From contig NC_079516.1 in the NCBI RefSeq assembly GCF_000801105.2, forward strand, positions 44,558,908-44,622,907: a DNA stretch of 64,000 nt. The letters run 5' to 3'. Under the pieces are notes generated by a model that was not told where the DNA came from, did not search any database, and saw nothing but the letters and a program-made list of their open reading frames with translations. The stretch comes from Raphanus sativus. Taxonomy: Eukaryota; Streptophyta; Magnoliopsida; Brassicales; Brassicaceae. Of this stretch, positions 1 through 11,109 are shown piece by piece; position 1 is the first letter of the stretch, and every line of letters starts with the position of its first letter. A program made the translations under genes and the position numbers.

Positions 1-453
1 ACGTAGGAAGCCATTGTGACGTGGCGGTCTAAACCTCTGTTCTGTATCATTGCTTCCATCTGTCGCAAAAGTAAATGCTTTCCCCCGAATTAAATGCGAA
101 AACCGGATCTTCAACCAAAGATTCCTTCTTTTGTATTCGAGAGTTGAACCCGACCCGGATCCGAGTTTCAGTATTCGACCCAACTCCGGTGCGTCCTTCT
201 ATTCGGCAACTCCGTCAACAATTTAACCGGGCGGAACATCTTAAAGCGTTCAAATACTACTGGGTTCGCTCGGCTGTCGATTTTGCATGAGTTGGCTGTC
301 GGTGAAACGATCCGACCCGGGAGTGGAATCGGATATCATCAGGACTTGTGCAGTTGGAGAAGCAATTTATGGAATTAGGGTTTTTTATTGTATTTTCCGT
401 GAGTGAAGGATTGATCGATAGAAGAAGAGGGGATTGATCCGAAACAAATCATC
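1..453 (+). promoter_or_regulatory. 5' flank and probable 5' UTR of the TT9-like gene
   Basis: No gene is seen here. The stretch lies directly upstream of the ATG at 454 and should hold the promoter and leader of the TT9-like gene. The one open frame (75-290) has no recognisable domain and ends well before the real start. No convincing TATA box stands out. Confidence 0.4.
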
Positions 454-3400
454 ATGTGGTTCTCCTTCTTAAGACCTAGAGATCGATTCTCCTTGCTCGA
501 ACTCAGGTTTTCAATTTCTGTTCCTCTGTTTTGTTAAGTTCCCAATTGAGTCTAAAAGTACTCTTTTATGTGTAAAAATTGTTTCTTTTTAATCTCTCTG
601 GGAGTAGAATTTACATCTAATTAGTTAGGGTTTGAATCTCTGTATGTTGCCATTGACTATTTTAAAGTTCAGCTTTGTGTATACAACATTGTATTATAGA
701 AGCATAAGCTTCGTTTTCATTGTCTGTGTAGGCATCTGACTGACCAGTTGGCAAAAATTCAGATAGTGAACGGCACCAATAAGGTCAGTGCGTGGCATCA
801 TAAGCCTCTTTCATTTTATTTTTTCTTCTTAGGTTTTCATCTCTTTTTTTTTAAACATTTTGAAGGACTTGGTTGTCGAGGCACTGAGATCAATCGCGGA
901 GATATTAACCTATGGCGATCAACATGATCCCTCATTCTTTGAGTGAGTCTTTTCTTTCGAATTATCTGTCAGTTTAATGTCTTATTGGCAGATGCTAATA
1001 TTATTGCAGGTTTTTTATGGAGAAGCAAGTCATGGGAGAGTTTGTACGTATCTTGAGGGTTAGCAAAACAGTTTCTGTTTCTGTCCAGTTGTTGCAAACC
1101 ATGAGTATTATGATCCAAAACCTCACAACTGAACAAGCCATCTGTGAGTTCTGTTCGTACAGTATATTTGTCTTTGTTAATATCTCATGACTATATAGTC
1201 TATTTATGATCCTCTTTTTTTTCTAAACTCATTGCAGACTACTTGTTCAGTAACGAATATGTAAACTATCTGATAACATATACATTTGACTTCCAACATG
1301 AAGAGCTTCTATCTTACTACATATCCTTCCTAAGGTACATTTTTTTTGTTTGTATTATCTCGTCTTTAGGAAGTACTTATCGACTGTATCCGATAACTCT
1401 TTCGTTTTCTTTATGTAGAGCTGTTAGTGGGAAACTCAACAAGCATACAATATCGTTGCTTCTGAAGACTGAGAACGTGGGTATTCTTTAAGTTGCATTT
1501 TCCTTTTTTACTGTTGTATGTCCTTTATGGGTAATTTATTCCCCCATATTTTAATTCTGCGTTTCTGCGTCTAGGATGTAGTAGTTTCTTTTCCCCTCTA
1601 TGTCCAAGGCATACAATTTGCATTCCATGAAGAGAACATGATACGCACTGCCGTTCGTGCCCTGACTCTTAATGTATATCACGGTAAGTCGTTTATAGTA
1701 GCTCTTTCGATTTGTGACTTGTATGATAAAAATACTTAGAGCTCTTTTAGCATCGTTTCTGATGCCTTTAGTTTGTTTTTGCAGTTGGCGATGAATCTGT
1801 GAATGATTATGTAGTTAGTCAACCACACACTGAGTACTTTTCAAAATTAGTTTCGTTTTTCCAAAAGCAATGCATGGATCTAAGCGCAATGGTGTCGAAC
1901 ACGCTAAAGTAAGGTTCAGTGCATTTTCATTTTCCAAAGGAAATAGCTTGTCGAAGTTATCATTTCTTCTCACAACCCCTGTTTTTATATATCTACTTGT
2001 TTAGTTTGTGTTTGATCCTTGATAAATATTTTTATTCTTAAAGATTTTAATTTATATTTGCTACAGAAGCCCGTCCCCAGAATCGGGTGGAAAACTGTTT
2101 TCTGCCGTTGATGGGATTGAGGACACCTTGTACTACTTCAGTGATGTTATCTCTGCTGGCATACCTGATATCGAGAGACTTGTAACGGATCACATTCTGC
2201 AGCATCTAACTCTCCCACTTCTTCTCCCCTCTCTATGCTCTGAGGCTGTAAATGTACAAACTATCACCTTTTCATCTTAGTTTCCTCTTTCAGCATTGAA
2301 TTAGTCTTTCCCTGTTCTCTTATTTTTATTAGCAGTGTTAGATTTGAGTATCTGCGAGAGTACCATTTCAGATTTCAGTAAAACTTTGCTCTTTTTGTTA
2401 TTTCAGGATATATCAGTCGATCCTGTCACTTCTCTCTATCTGCTTTGCTGCATCCTTCGGATAGTTAAAATAAAAGATTTGGCAAATCTTATTGCTGCTA
2501 CTCTTTTCTGTCCTGTTAAGGCTTTCATTTCAAGTTCCCTAGTAAAACCTAATAGCAGCCTGGCTCCTGAACACCCTAGATTTGGGAATGGGCATCCAGA
2601 CAATGGTGTTACGGAGGAAGCTGATCAACAGTGTTCAAGCACTGAAGTCTTGAATGAGGATGGAGATTCCCACGTTTGCAATGAAAATACTACGAAAAGT
2701 ACCTTCAACAATTCGCATATTACATTTAGGTAAACATGTTAGCTTAACAAAACCTGCATGAAGTTGAGATAGTTGCTTTTTTACATTCCTTAAGCTGTGT
2801 ATGATGATGTCTTAATATTTTTCGCTATCTCTTAAGCTGGTGTTCTCTTTGTTACTAGGGAGACTTTACTTCAATATATTTCTGAGGGGGATGATGTGCA
2901 AGCTCAGGGTTCCTTGTTTGTGCTAGCCACTTTGTTGCAGACAAAAGGTATTTGCAGTGGTGTTGGTGCAGATTCTTCATGCCTTTTTCTGGTTTTGATG
3001 TTTTAACATTCTCTTTTGATAGAACTTGAAGAGTCAGTGCTAGATGCTTTCGGCATTCTTCCTCAGCGTAAGCAGCACAAAAAACTATTACTGGTGAGTC
3101 TCTGTCATTATCCTTTACTTGTTGGGTAGCCCCATCTTTATCTTATTGAAAACTTAATTTGGTAGTTACCTCTGACAGCAAGCTTTGGTTGGGGAGGACT
3201 CTGGTGAAGAACAACTATTTTCACCGAAAAACGGTTCTATGAGAGATGGCTTAAGTAGCGAACTTGATTTGTGTCTACGGAAGCTGAAGGTTAAATTTAT
3301 TCCCTTCCTGTATTTTTGGCCTTGTACTTATTCTGTGACAGACTTATTCATTCAATTAACTTCAACAGGAGCAGTTTGGAGTTTGCTGTTCATTGCCTGG

Positions 3401-5141
3401 GCCTGCATTGTGCCCCCGTGTACATAGACATCAGGTAAAATTATGAATTGTTGTAGTTGTTTCTGAAATTTCATCTGCTAAAGCTAGGCTCTGAAATTTC
3501 TGAAATTTCTGAAATTGTTGTAGTAGTTATTGTCTTGCTTATTTTTTTTTTTAAAATATGTGGTGTAGGTGGTGGATGCATTGGTCAGTCTTCTCTGCCG
3601 TGAAAACATATGTGCAGAAACATTATGGGATGGAGGATGGCTTTTACGCCAATTGCTTCCTTATAGCCAGGCTGAATTTAATCGCAAACATCTCAAGATG
3701 CTAAATGTATGTTTGTTTCTTCTGTTTGAGACTGTTTCTATCTTTCTCCCTCCTCACTACTTACCAATTTCCTGCTGATGTCATCAGGATTCATATGAGA
3801 AATGCAAAAATGCACTAACCCAGGAGATCAAAGGCACATGGCCTGATCTACTCATAAGGGTACTGCTTGATGAATGGAAAAAATGCAAAAAAGGCAAGTA
3901 AATTGTATATTTTAGATTTTGATAGTAAAGAGTGTTTTCAGTACCTTGTATCTTCTGTCTGACAGTGATCGAAGCTCCATCCCCTCAAAAAGAGCCTAAA
4001 TCTGTTATTCTCCAGCTGGATAGATCCGCTTGTAACGGTAGAGTCTTTGTCTTACATTTTGCGCGGGTTAGCTGATAATAAATGTTGAATGTATCATGTG
4101 TACGCATACATTAACAACTGATTTGTTTTTACAGATAACACTGTTAGCGAATCATCATTCACAGCAGGTGAAAAATTGTGCGAGGTGGTAAAGGTTCGTC
4201 CATTGTGTCTCCTTTATATATATTTGTGTGGAAGTTTCTTATGAGCGCTGCTTATTGATATGATGAATATGCTACCAACATATGATAATCGAGCTTTCAC
4301 TCCTTAAGGTTTTTGTGCTTCTTCATCAACTCAAGATCTTCTCGCTTGGTAGGCCCTTGCCAGATCAACCTCCTATCCATCCTCCTGCCGATAGATCTGA
4401 AACGTCTCGTGCCACAACTACTGGTTTGGATCTTACAGTTCCCAGACCTGGCACCGAAGTGAAGCTAGGTTAGTACGTGAGGCTCTTATTCTTGCATTTC
4501 CATGATCCATTCTCATGTCTCTCAGTTTGATTGATTTGTATATCTATAATTAGTTGAAAATTCCCGGTGCAGTTGATGCAGTACCCTGTAGGATTGCTTT
4601 TGAAAGAGGCAAGGAGCGCAATTTCTCGTTTCTAGCAATATCATCTGGTGTGTCTGGGTGGATTGTCCTTGCTGAAGAGTCACTTTTGAAACCAGATCAT
4701 GGAACCGTCCGTGTTACCGCACCTCTAGCCGGCTGCAATGTACGTACTCCCCTTTAACGAAAATGCTTGTAAAAATCATACAAAAAGACATAGAGGAATG
4801 AGCTATCTTCTATTTTGGTTTTTCAGCCTCGAATAGATGAAAAGCACCCAAAATGGCTACACTTGAGAATACGACCATCGACGTTACCTTTCTTGGATCC
4901 AACAAAGCGAGGAGTATATGAGAAGCTCAAGTCCAAAGGCCTAGTAGACGGGAGATGGACATTAGCATTCAGAGACGATGAATCCTGTCACTCTGCTTAC
5001 TCTATGGTTGTACATGAGATCGATCTACAGTGCACAGAGGTTGAAAGAAGGTTACAGCCATTGATTATGCTTGACAGAAACCCGCAAGATCAATCAAACG
5101 TTACTTCACATGCCTTCTCTTCATCAACTTCGTCTAGCTGA
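454..5141 (+). CDS. TT9: TT9/GFS9-like CLEC16A family protein
   Basis: Split gene of 21 exons that I could join in frame to 855 codons. Exons: 454-506, 732-783, 866-942, 1010-1143, 1238-1334, 1419-1476, 1575-1683, 1785-1908, 2067-2253, 2407-2729, 2859-2947, 3023-3093, 3179-3289, 3369-3434, 3569-3706, 3788-3893, 3966-4037, 4135-4193, 4309-4468, 4573-4739, 4827-5141. The N-terminus starts MWFSFLRPRDRFSLLELR and runs into an FPL (CLEC16A) domain, residues about 30-180. In Arabidopsis, TRANSPARENT TESTA 9 / GREEN FLUORESCENT SEED 9 is a peripheral Golgi protein needed for vacuolar trafficking and seed-coat flavonoid accumulation; that role is inferred by family. Exon 10 carries a hydrophilic, low-conservation insert, and the C-terminus is serine-rich. 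All introns are GT-AG except the one after 3893, which uses a GC donor. No stop or frameshift was seen, so the gene is probably functional. Confidence 0.9.
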
Positions 5142-5273
5142 TGTCACTTTGCATTGCATTCGTATATGCGCATCTCAAATGCACTGTTAGAGCAGCTTCC
5201 ATGATTCTTTCATATCTTTGCTATTTTTTGTTGTTTTTTTTTCCTCTTTCGGAATGTCTTCAATGTAATATCA

Positions 5274-5540
5274 CTGTATATTTGAATCAAATTTGTTACA
5301 GTTAATCTTCTGGAGGAATAGATGACAAGAGGAAGAAAGAACTAATCACCTATTCACTAAATGAACTGTATATTCGAATCAAATTTGTTAGAACCGGGTG
5401 TTAAAATGCCTCTGCAGAGAACCTTTTGCCTTCCTCTTTCTTATTTTCTTTTCTATTTTTTTTAAACACTAAGAGACTGTCAACAACCTACAGATGGAGA
5501 TAGTCTTACAGTTAATCACCTATTCACTATTAAGTTTCAC
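5274..5540. repeat. Short direct duplications in the 3' flank of the TT9-like gene
   Basis: The stretch 5142-5660 has no gene. It holds the likely 3' UTR and two partly duplicated segments: a ~27 bp motif around TTGAATCAAATTTGTTA at about 5279 and 5374, and an ATCACCTATTCACTA motif at about 5345 and 5515. This looks like local tandem duplication, perhaps from repair at the insertion of the eL14 segment that follows. Confidence 0.5.
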
Positions 5541-5660
5541 TTGCCACCTACATGTGTCCGAGGATTCTAAGTGTTTGTTTTCACTTGTGTTTATCTTTCA
5601 TGTATGTCGTTAGTGTTTGGTTGTCTATTAAATTGTTATGTCCGTATACTACTTGTATAG

Positions 5661-6228
<568 letters not shown>

Positions 6229-6432
6229 AAATTTGTTAACTGAATTTAAAAACAAAAACAAAAAACAAAGTGAGTATTAGATTGAAACTATAAACTGATA
6301 GCAGCAGCATTCTTAGTTCACAAAACGCAACAAGAAGTAAAATTCTAAGAAATATGTATTTTTTGCTTGCAACATACCAACTTTGAGTCACTTTTGGCTG
6401 AAACTCGATCAGATGCTGGTGTGGTTTAGGTC

Positions 6433-7725
6433 TCACCAAGCTTTCATCTTCTTGCTACCGCTTGGTCTTGCAATAGGAGCATCCATGGCCGCCATTCTCT
6501 TATTGTACTTTCTACGTAGAAAAACATTAGAAACCCAAGGGTCACTCCAATCTTTAGTTTTATCCTCCTCGTCCTTTTTGCTTTTGCCACCATATGTTGT
6601 ATCCTCTTTGACAAGGTGCGTCCACTTAGTTCCCCCACTCCGACCAAAGCGCTTCACCTGCATGACTTCCCGCAGAACCGACTTGTCCAGCCTATCTACT
6701 CCCGTTGGAGCAGAGTAGTCTCGCTTATATATACCATCTGTTTCATCAGATCCTTGCTCTTGGAAGTAGGCACCCTTGTGGAAGTATCTTTGCATAAACT
6801 TCCACTTCTTTTTCGGTTTCTCTGATAATGATGAAGGCGGCTTGGGATCGTTACTCTCCCATTCTTTCCTCTCCTGCTCCGTCATGTTCCTCAGCTTGTC
6901 TACTTCTTCCTTCTCTTTAGTCATAGCCACCCTTGCATCTTTGTCTCTCTTGATCCTACCGAGTTCCCTTGTCTTCCAAGCTTCGTACTCTTCAGCTTCG
7001 TTGGTCTCATCATCGGTATCAACATCTCCAAGATTTGCTTCTTCCTGTAACACGTTCTTGCGTCTCTCTTCGTCTTTTCTAACTTCCTCGACCACTATTG
7101 CCTTTGTCTCCATCTTCCTCATCTTAATCTTTGCTAGTCTCTCAAGAGACTCTTCTTCAGCCTCAATCTTCTCACGTTCTTCTACTGTATCTCTCTCAGC
7201 TTTCGGTACAAAGAGAGGCTTCTTCATCTTGATACCGAACACCATCTCTTCTGAATCAGTCTCGTACTCTGACTCTTCTTCCTCTTCCTCATCTTGTACC
7301 TCTTCTTCTTCATCTTCTAGTGGAAGTAGTAGATCAGCCTCCTCTCTAGTTCTTTTAAGATTCTTTTCTCTGATTCTGCTTCTTCTTTCTTCCAGGGCTT
7401 CTACATCTTCTTCCTCCTCTATAATCTCTTCTTCTTCTGTAGACACAACCTCAGCTCTAACTTGTTCACGGCTTTCAGTTCTGGTGGTCTGACCTAAACG
7501 GCGCAGCCTTGGATCATCATTCTTGTTCCTCTCCAACTCATCAACCTTTTTCTCCTTGTGCTTCCCAACATGATCATCATCATCATCATGATCTTCTTCA
7601 GATTCCTTGGCCCACTTGGGAGCTTGTCCAGGCCAATATCTTCCTACTCTAGTCTGACTAATCCCACCTTGTAGTTTTGCCCTAGTCGCAAGTGCAGCAC
7701 CACTAACTCCTGCTGTGACCGACAT
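6433..7725 (-). CDS. MFAP1: MFAP1 homolog, spliceosome-associated protein
   Basis: Intronless gene of 430 codons. The open frame extends nine codons further upstream, but I chose the ATG at 7725 because MSVTAGVSGAAL matches the family N-terminus. The protein is very acidic and highly charged, with poly-E and poly-D runs over residues about 50-170 (for example a DHDDDDDHV run), then long predicted coiled coil. The C-terminal MFAP1 signature follows, including KWKFMQRYFHKGAYFQ, then FGRSGGTKWTHL and ending SGSKKMKAW. MFAP1 is a nuclear component of the B complex spliceosome (known from yeast and animal Spp381/MFAP1 work); its role here is inferred. It diverges from the SNF2 gene at 8286, with 560 bp between start codons. 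The antisense serine-rich frame at 6776-7492 is a shadow. Confidence 0.92.
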   Translation of the reverse strand: MSVTAGVSGAALATRAKLQGGISQTRVGRYWPGQAPKWAKESEEDHDDDDDHVGKHKEKKVDELERNKNDDPRLRRLGQTTRTESREQVRAEVVSTEEEEIIEEEEDVEALEERRSRIREKNLKRTREEADLLLPLEDEEEEVQDEEEEEESEYETDSEEMVFGIKMKKPLFVPKAERDTVEEREKIEAEEESLERLAKIKMRKMETKAIVVEEVRKDEERRKNVLQEEANLGDVDTDDETNEAEEYEAWKTRELGRIKRDKDARVAMTKEKEEVDKLRNMTEQERKEWESNDPKPPSSLSEKPKKKWKFMQRYFHKGAYFQEQGSDETDGIYKRDYSAPTGVDRLDKSVLREVMQVKRFGRSGGTKWTHLVKEDTTYGGKSKKDEEDKTKDWSDPWVSNVFLRRKYNKRMAAMDAPIARPSGSKKMKAW

Positions 7726-8285
7726 CTTTGCAACTTGAGACTTGTAGTTCAATCAAAACTCAATTTATGTCTTTACTTTGAGAGAGAAACGTAATGACAG
7801 AAACTCAAAGTTTATATGACACAAACGTTGCCAACGAGAAAACCCTAATCTCGAAACTGGGTGAAACGTTTAGTCAGTTCAGAAATCTGGAAGGTCGTAT
7901 GATTTTGTTCTCATATACATGGGCACTACGTGTATTTATAGCTATTACATGATAAAAAAAATTGTTAAAAAGGTAATTTATTTAACTAATTAATTCCTAT
8001 TTTCTTATTGGATATTGAACGTGATTTCCTTTTTCTAAGTGTAACGCTTTTTTTTTCCTTTTCCTATGTTTAATACTTAAAAGTTAAAAGATAAATACTT
8101 GATCTCTTGTCGGTCAAGCAACCTTTCCGTTTCTCTAACTTATGGGGTTTTGGAATTATCTGTTAGTTCACCAAAAAAAAATGGAAATTTTCTGTGTTAT
8201 TTGTCACTATATAAAGTCAAATTAAAGATCTTACGTATGCTATAAAAATTTCTTTGGTCCAGAACGGCAACCCTAAAAAATCAAG
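7726..8285. promoter_or_regulatory. Divergent promoter between MFAP1 and the SNF2 gene
   Basis: The two genes read away from each other, so this 560 bp must hold both promoters and 5' UTRs. A TATA-like CTATATAAAG lies at about 8207-8216, some 70 bp before the SNF2 ATG. The MFAP1 side has a telomere-box-like AAACCCTAA at about 7841-7849, a motif common in plant promoters of translation and growth genes. The middle is AT-rich. Confidence 0.5.
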
Positions 8286-10022
8286 ATGATGAACTATCCT
8301 ATCTACATTAGTTCAAGTAGCGATGATGAAGACGATGAAGTACAAGAGAAGCCCATGAATAGCCAACAACCTGAGACGACCACCACCATCATTAAAGACG
8401 AGAGACGTATCTATGAAGCAGCGTTACAGGATCTGAACCAGCCCAAAACCGAGAAAGACTTGCCTCACGGTGTTCTCTCAGTTCCTCTCATGAGGCATCA
8501 GAAGATTGCACTGGAATGGATGCGTCAGAAAGAAAGAAGTTATAACAATTGTTTGGGAGGGATACTAGCTGATGATCAGGGACTCGGTAAAACAATCTCG
8601 ATCATTGCTTTGATCTTGTTGCAGAAGTTGAAGTCACAGTCAAGGCATTCGAAGCGAAGAAGAAGCAGAAGATCCGGTGGTACGTTGGTTGTTTGTCCAG
8701 CAAGCGTTGTAAAACAATGGGCTAAAGAGCTCGATGACAAGGTCTCTCTTGAACACAAGCTCTCTGTTTTGGTCTACCACGGTTCTAAAAGAACCAACGA
8801 TCCTGTCGAGCTGGCAAAGTACGATGTGGTCGTGACGACTTACGCGCTTGTTACGAACGAAGTTCTTCAACCTTCTTCTAGTCAAAGAAGATTCTCTGGA
8901 GCACTAGGGAGAGTTAGGTGGTCGAGGGTTGTTTTAGATGAGGCTCAGACAATAAAGAACCACCAGACACAAGTTGCAAAAGCATGTTCTGGTCTTAACG
9001 CCAAGAGGAGATGGTGTCTGTCCGGGACACCGATACAGAACGAAGTGTGGGATCTTTTCAGCTACTTCAGGTTTCTAAGATATCATCCGTATGCTGAACG
9101 ATGTTTCTTCAGCCAAAGGATCATGGTTCCGATTAAAAACAATCGTCTCAGAGGTTACAAGAAGCTTCAAGCTATTCTGAGAGCTATATTGCTTCGACGT
9201 ACCAAAGATACATTACTTGACGGCCAACCTATACTTCATCTACCTCCAAAGACTGTTACTCTTACCAAGGCCGAGTTCTCTCCAGAGGAGTTTGCTTTCT
9301 ACAAGGGGCTTGAAGCAGCTTCACAATCAGAGTTCAAGGCCTACGCTGATGCAGGGACGGTGTCCAAAAACTATGTTGATATTCTTGTCATGCTTTTGAG
9401 ACTACGCCAAGCTTGCGACCATCCACAGCTCGTTAGATCATCAGAGGAATCAGCTGTGGAGCCTGCGAGACATAGCGACTTTACGTCAACGAAAATCAAA
9501 GCCGTGATGGAGACTCTACAGTCGCTTGGGAAGCAAGTCAAGACCTTGGTGTTCTCTCAGTGGACCGGTATGCTTGATCTGGTTGAGTATAACTTTGTCA
9601 AGAACGGTGTGACGTTCAGAAGACTAGACGGAACAATGTCTCTAGCAGCAAGAGACAAAGCTGTGAAAGAGTTCAACAATGATCCAAGCGTGCAAGTGAT
9701 GCTCATGTCCCTTAAAGCTGGAAACCTAGGATTGAATATGGTGTCCGCAAGTCATGTGATTATATTGGATCTTTGGTGGAATCCAACAACGGAAGATCAA
9801 GCTATTGATAGAGCTCATAGGATTGGACAGACTCAGGCTGTTACTGTGACTCGTATAACTATCAAAAACACTGTTGAGGAGAGGATTTTGGCTCTTCAGG
9901 AGACGAAAAGGATTGTGGTTGCTTCTGCATTGGGTGAAGATCCTGGTGAGCTATCTGCGACTAGATTAACAGAACAAGATCTTGGTTATCTGTTTTTTGG
10001 TGTCAAGCAAGAGACTCTATAA
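8286..10022 (+). CDS. SNF2-family ATPase, CHR27/FRG-like, without RING finger
   Basis: Single uninterrupted frame of 578 codons. The acidic N-terminus (SSSSDDEDDEVQ) is followed by an SNF2 lobe with DQGLGKT (Walker A, residues 97-103), the DEAQ box (218-221), RWCLSGTPIQNEVWDLFSYF, then a C-terminal helicase lobe with VFSQWTGMLDL, LMSLKAGNLGLNM and DQAIDRAHRIGQ. The sequence resembles the plant Rad5/16-like group (CHR27/FRG1, CHR28/FRG2), which have a C3HC4 RING between the lobes. Here ACDHPQLVRSSEE passes almost directly to FTSTKIKAVMETL, so no RING is present. Those relatives also have many introns, so an intronless copy suggests retroposition followed by loss of the RING. All helicase motifs appear intact and ATP-dependent chromatin remodelling is plausible; E3 ligase activity is not. 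Either of two adjacent ATGs could be the start. Confidence 0.88.
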   Translation: MMNYPIYISSSSDDEDDEVQEKPMNSQQPETTTTIIKDERRIYEAALQDLNQPKTEKDLPHGVLSVPLMRHQKIALEWMRQKERSYNNCLGGILADDQGLGKTISIIALILLQKLKSQSRHSKRRRSRRSGGTLVVCPASVVKQWAKELDDKVSLEHKLSVLVYHGSKRTNDPVELAKYDVVVTTYALVTNEVLQPSSSQRRFSGALGRVRWSRVVLDEAQTIKNHQTQVAKACSGLNAKRRWCLSGTPIQNEVWDLFSYFRFLRYHPYAERCFFSQRIMVPIKNNRLRGYKKLQAILRAILLRRTKDTLLDGQPILHLPPKTVTLTKAEFSPEEFAFYKGLEAASQSEFKAYADAGTVSKNYVDILVMLLRLRQACDHPQLVRSSEESAVEPARHSDFTSTKIKAVMETLQSLGKQVKTLVFSQWTGMLDLVEYNFVKNGVTFRRLDGTMSLAARDKAVKEFNNDPSVQVMLMSLKAGNLGLNMVSASHVIILDLWWNPTTEDQAIDRAHRIGQTQAVTVTRITIKNTVEERILALQETKRIVVASALGEDPGELSATRLTEQDLGYLFFGVKQETL

Positions 10023-11109
10023 AATTTTAGTTATAGGAAGATCTTGGGTATTTTTTTTTCTTTTTGGTGTAAAACAAGATTTGATTTGGATGTTTTACAT
10101 TAATAGTTATGGTGGTTTTCTATTTAATAATGAGTTCTTAAATTTCCCTTCTTATATGAGCTTAAGAGTTTTTTTTTTCTATACCTATTTAAGAATTTCA
10201 AATGATTAATAACAAATGAAGCTTCCAAAAAATAACTTAATTTCTTAAAGAGATTAGCTTAAAAGGAAGTGACCTTTTTAGTTCATATCAATTCATACCA
10301 CAACTCCTTGCAGCCGGAGTCATCTTCATCTAAGGGAAATGTGTCAAAGCTTCACAAGAGGAAACATCAGATCACAGCGTTATTTTCTCAAGTTCATATC
10401 AATCTTGTGAGATTGGCAATACTCATTTTCTTATATGAATGAAAATCTACTCTCAGCAGAATTCTTTAATTAACACACAAGCAGTTTATATGGTTTTAAA
10501 CAATTCTCAGTTTTGATGTACAGTATTTGGTTCAAAATCTAACTCTAATGAAATCATGTCCCTCAAACATTTGATATTATTGTGTATAATAGTACTGCTG
10601 TAAACGAGGCACGCTCTCTCGTTTCTATCTACCGTACCAATCAGGTCAATGCTATTGTTTCTCCAATCGTCTGATCCATGTCAAACTCTGGAAGGAAGTA
10701 TAATATATAATCTCCGGGTTTTTTTTTATGTCACTTGCAGTTTCTTATGCTATCCACATACTCAGTTTGAAACTTTCATTGTCAAATAATCGTGAGAACT
10801 ATCTTTAACTAGGGTTTTAAACAATTAGCCCACTTGAAAATTTGTCAACTGACAGAAGACCACGAGAAGTCGTCGTTCTGATTATTAGCAGAAAGAAACT
10901 CTTCGAATATCCAAACTTGCCTCTTTTTGACATGAAAATTTGTTATTTTATAGAAATTAATTTCTAGAGATAGTGCTTCACCATAATAAGCCAACATGGC
11001 TTTACAATACTCTTTAGAAAAAAAAAGAGTATAGAATAATGAAAGCAAGATTTGTGTAAGTATTGCAGAAAGAGGCTGGTATTGAAGTTCAAGAGCATTT
11101 TGCAACTAA
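10023..11109. other. Intergenic region between the SNF2 gene and receptor kinase copy 1
   Basis: AT-rich, with no supportable gene. It holds the SNF2 3' UTR and the promoter of the receptor kinase. The only longer open frame, on - at 10845-11105, has no domain and overlaps the promoter. Confidence 0.6.

Noticed and set aside
75..290. Open frame upstream of the TT9-like gene
   Set aside because: No domain, and it overlaps the likely promoter or 5' UTR.
6776..7492. Long plus-strand open frame (238 codons, serine-rich)
   Set aside because: It is the antisense of the acidic, coiled-coil part of MFAP1; GAA/GAG codons read as TTC/CTC/TCT produce the Ser/Leu/Phe bias.
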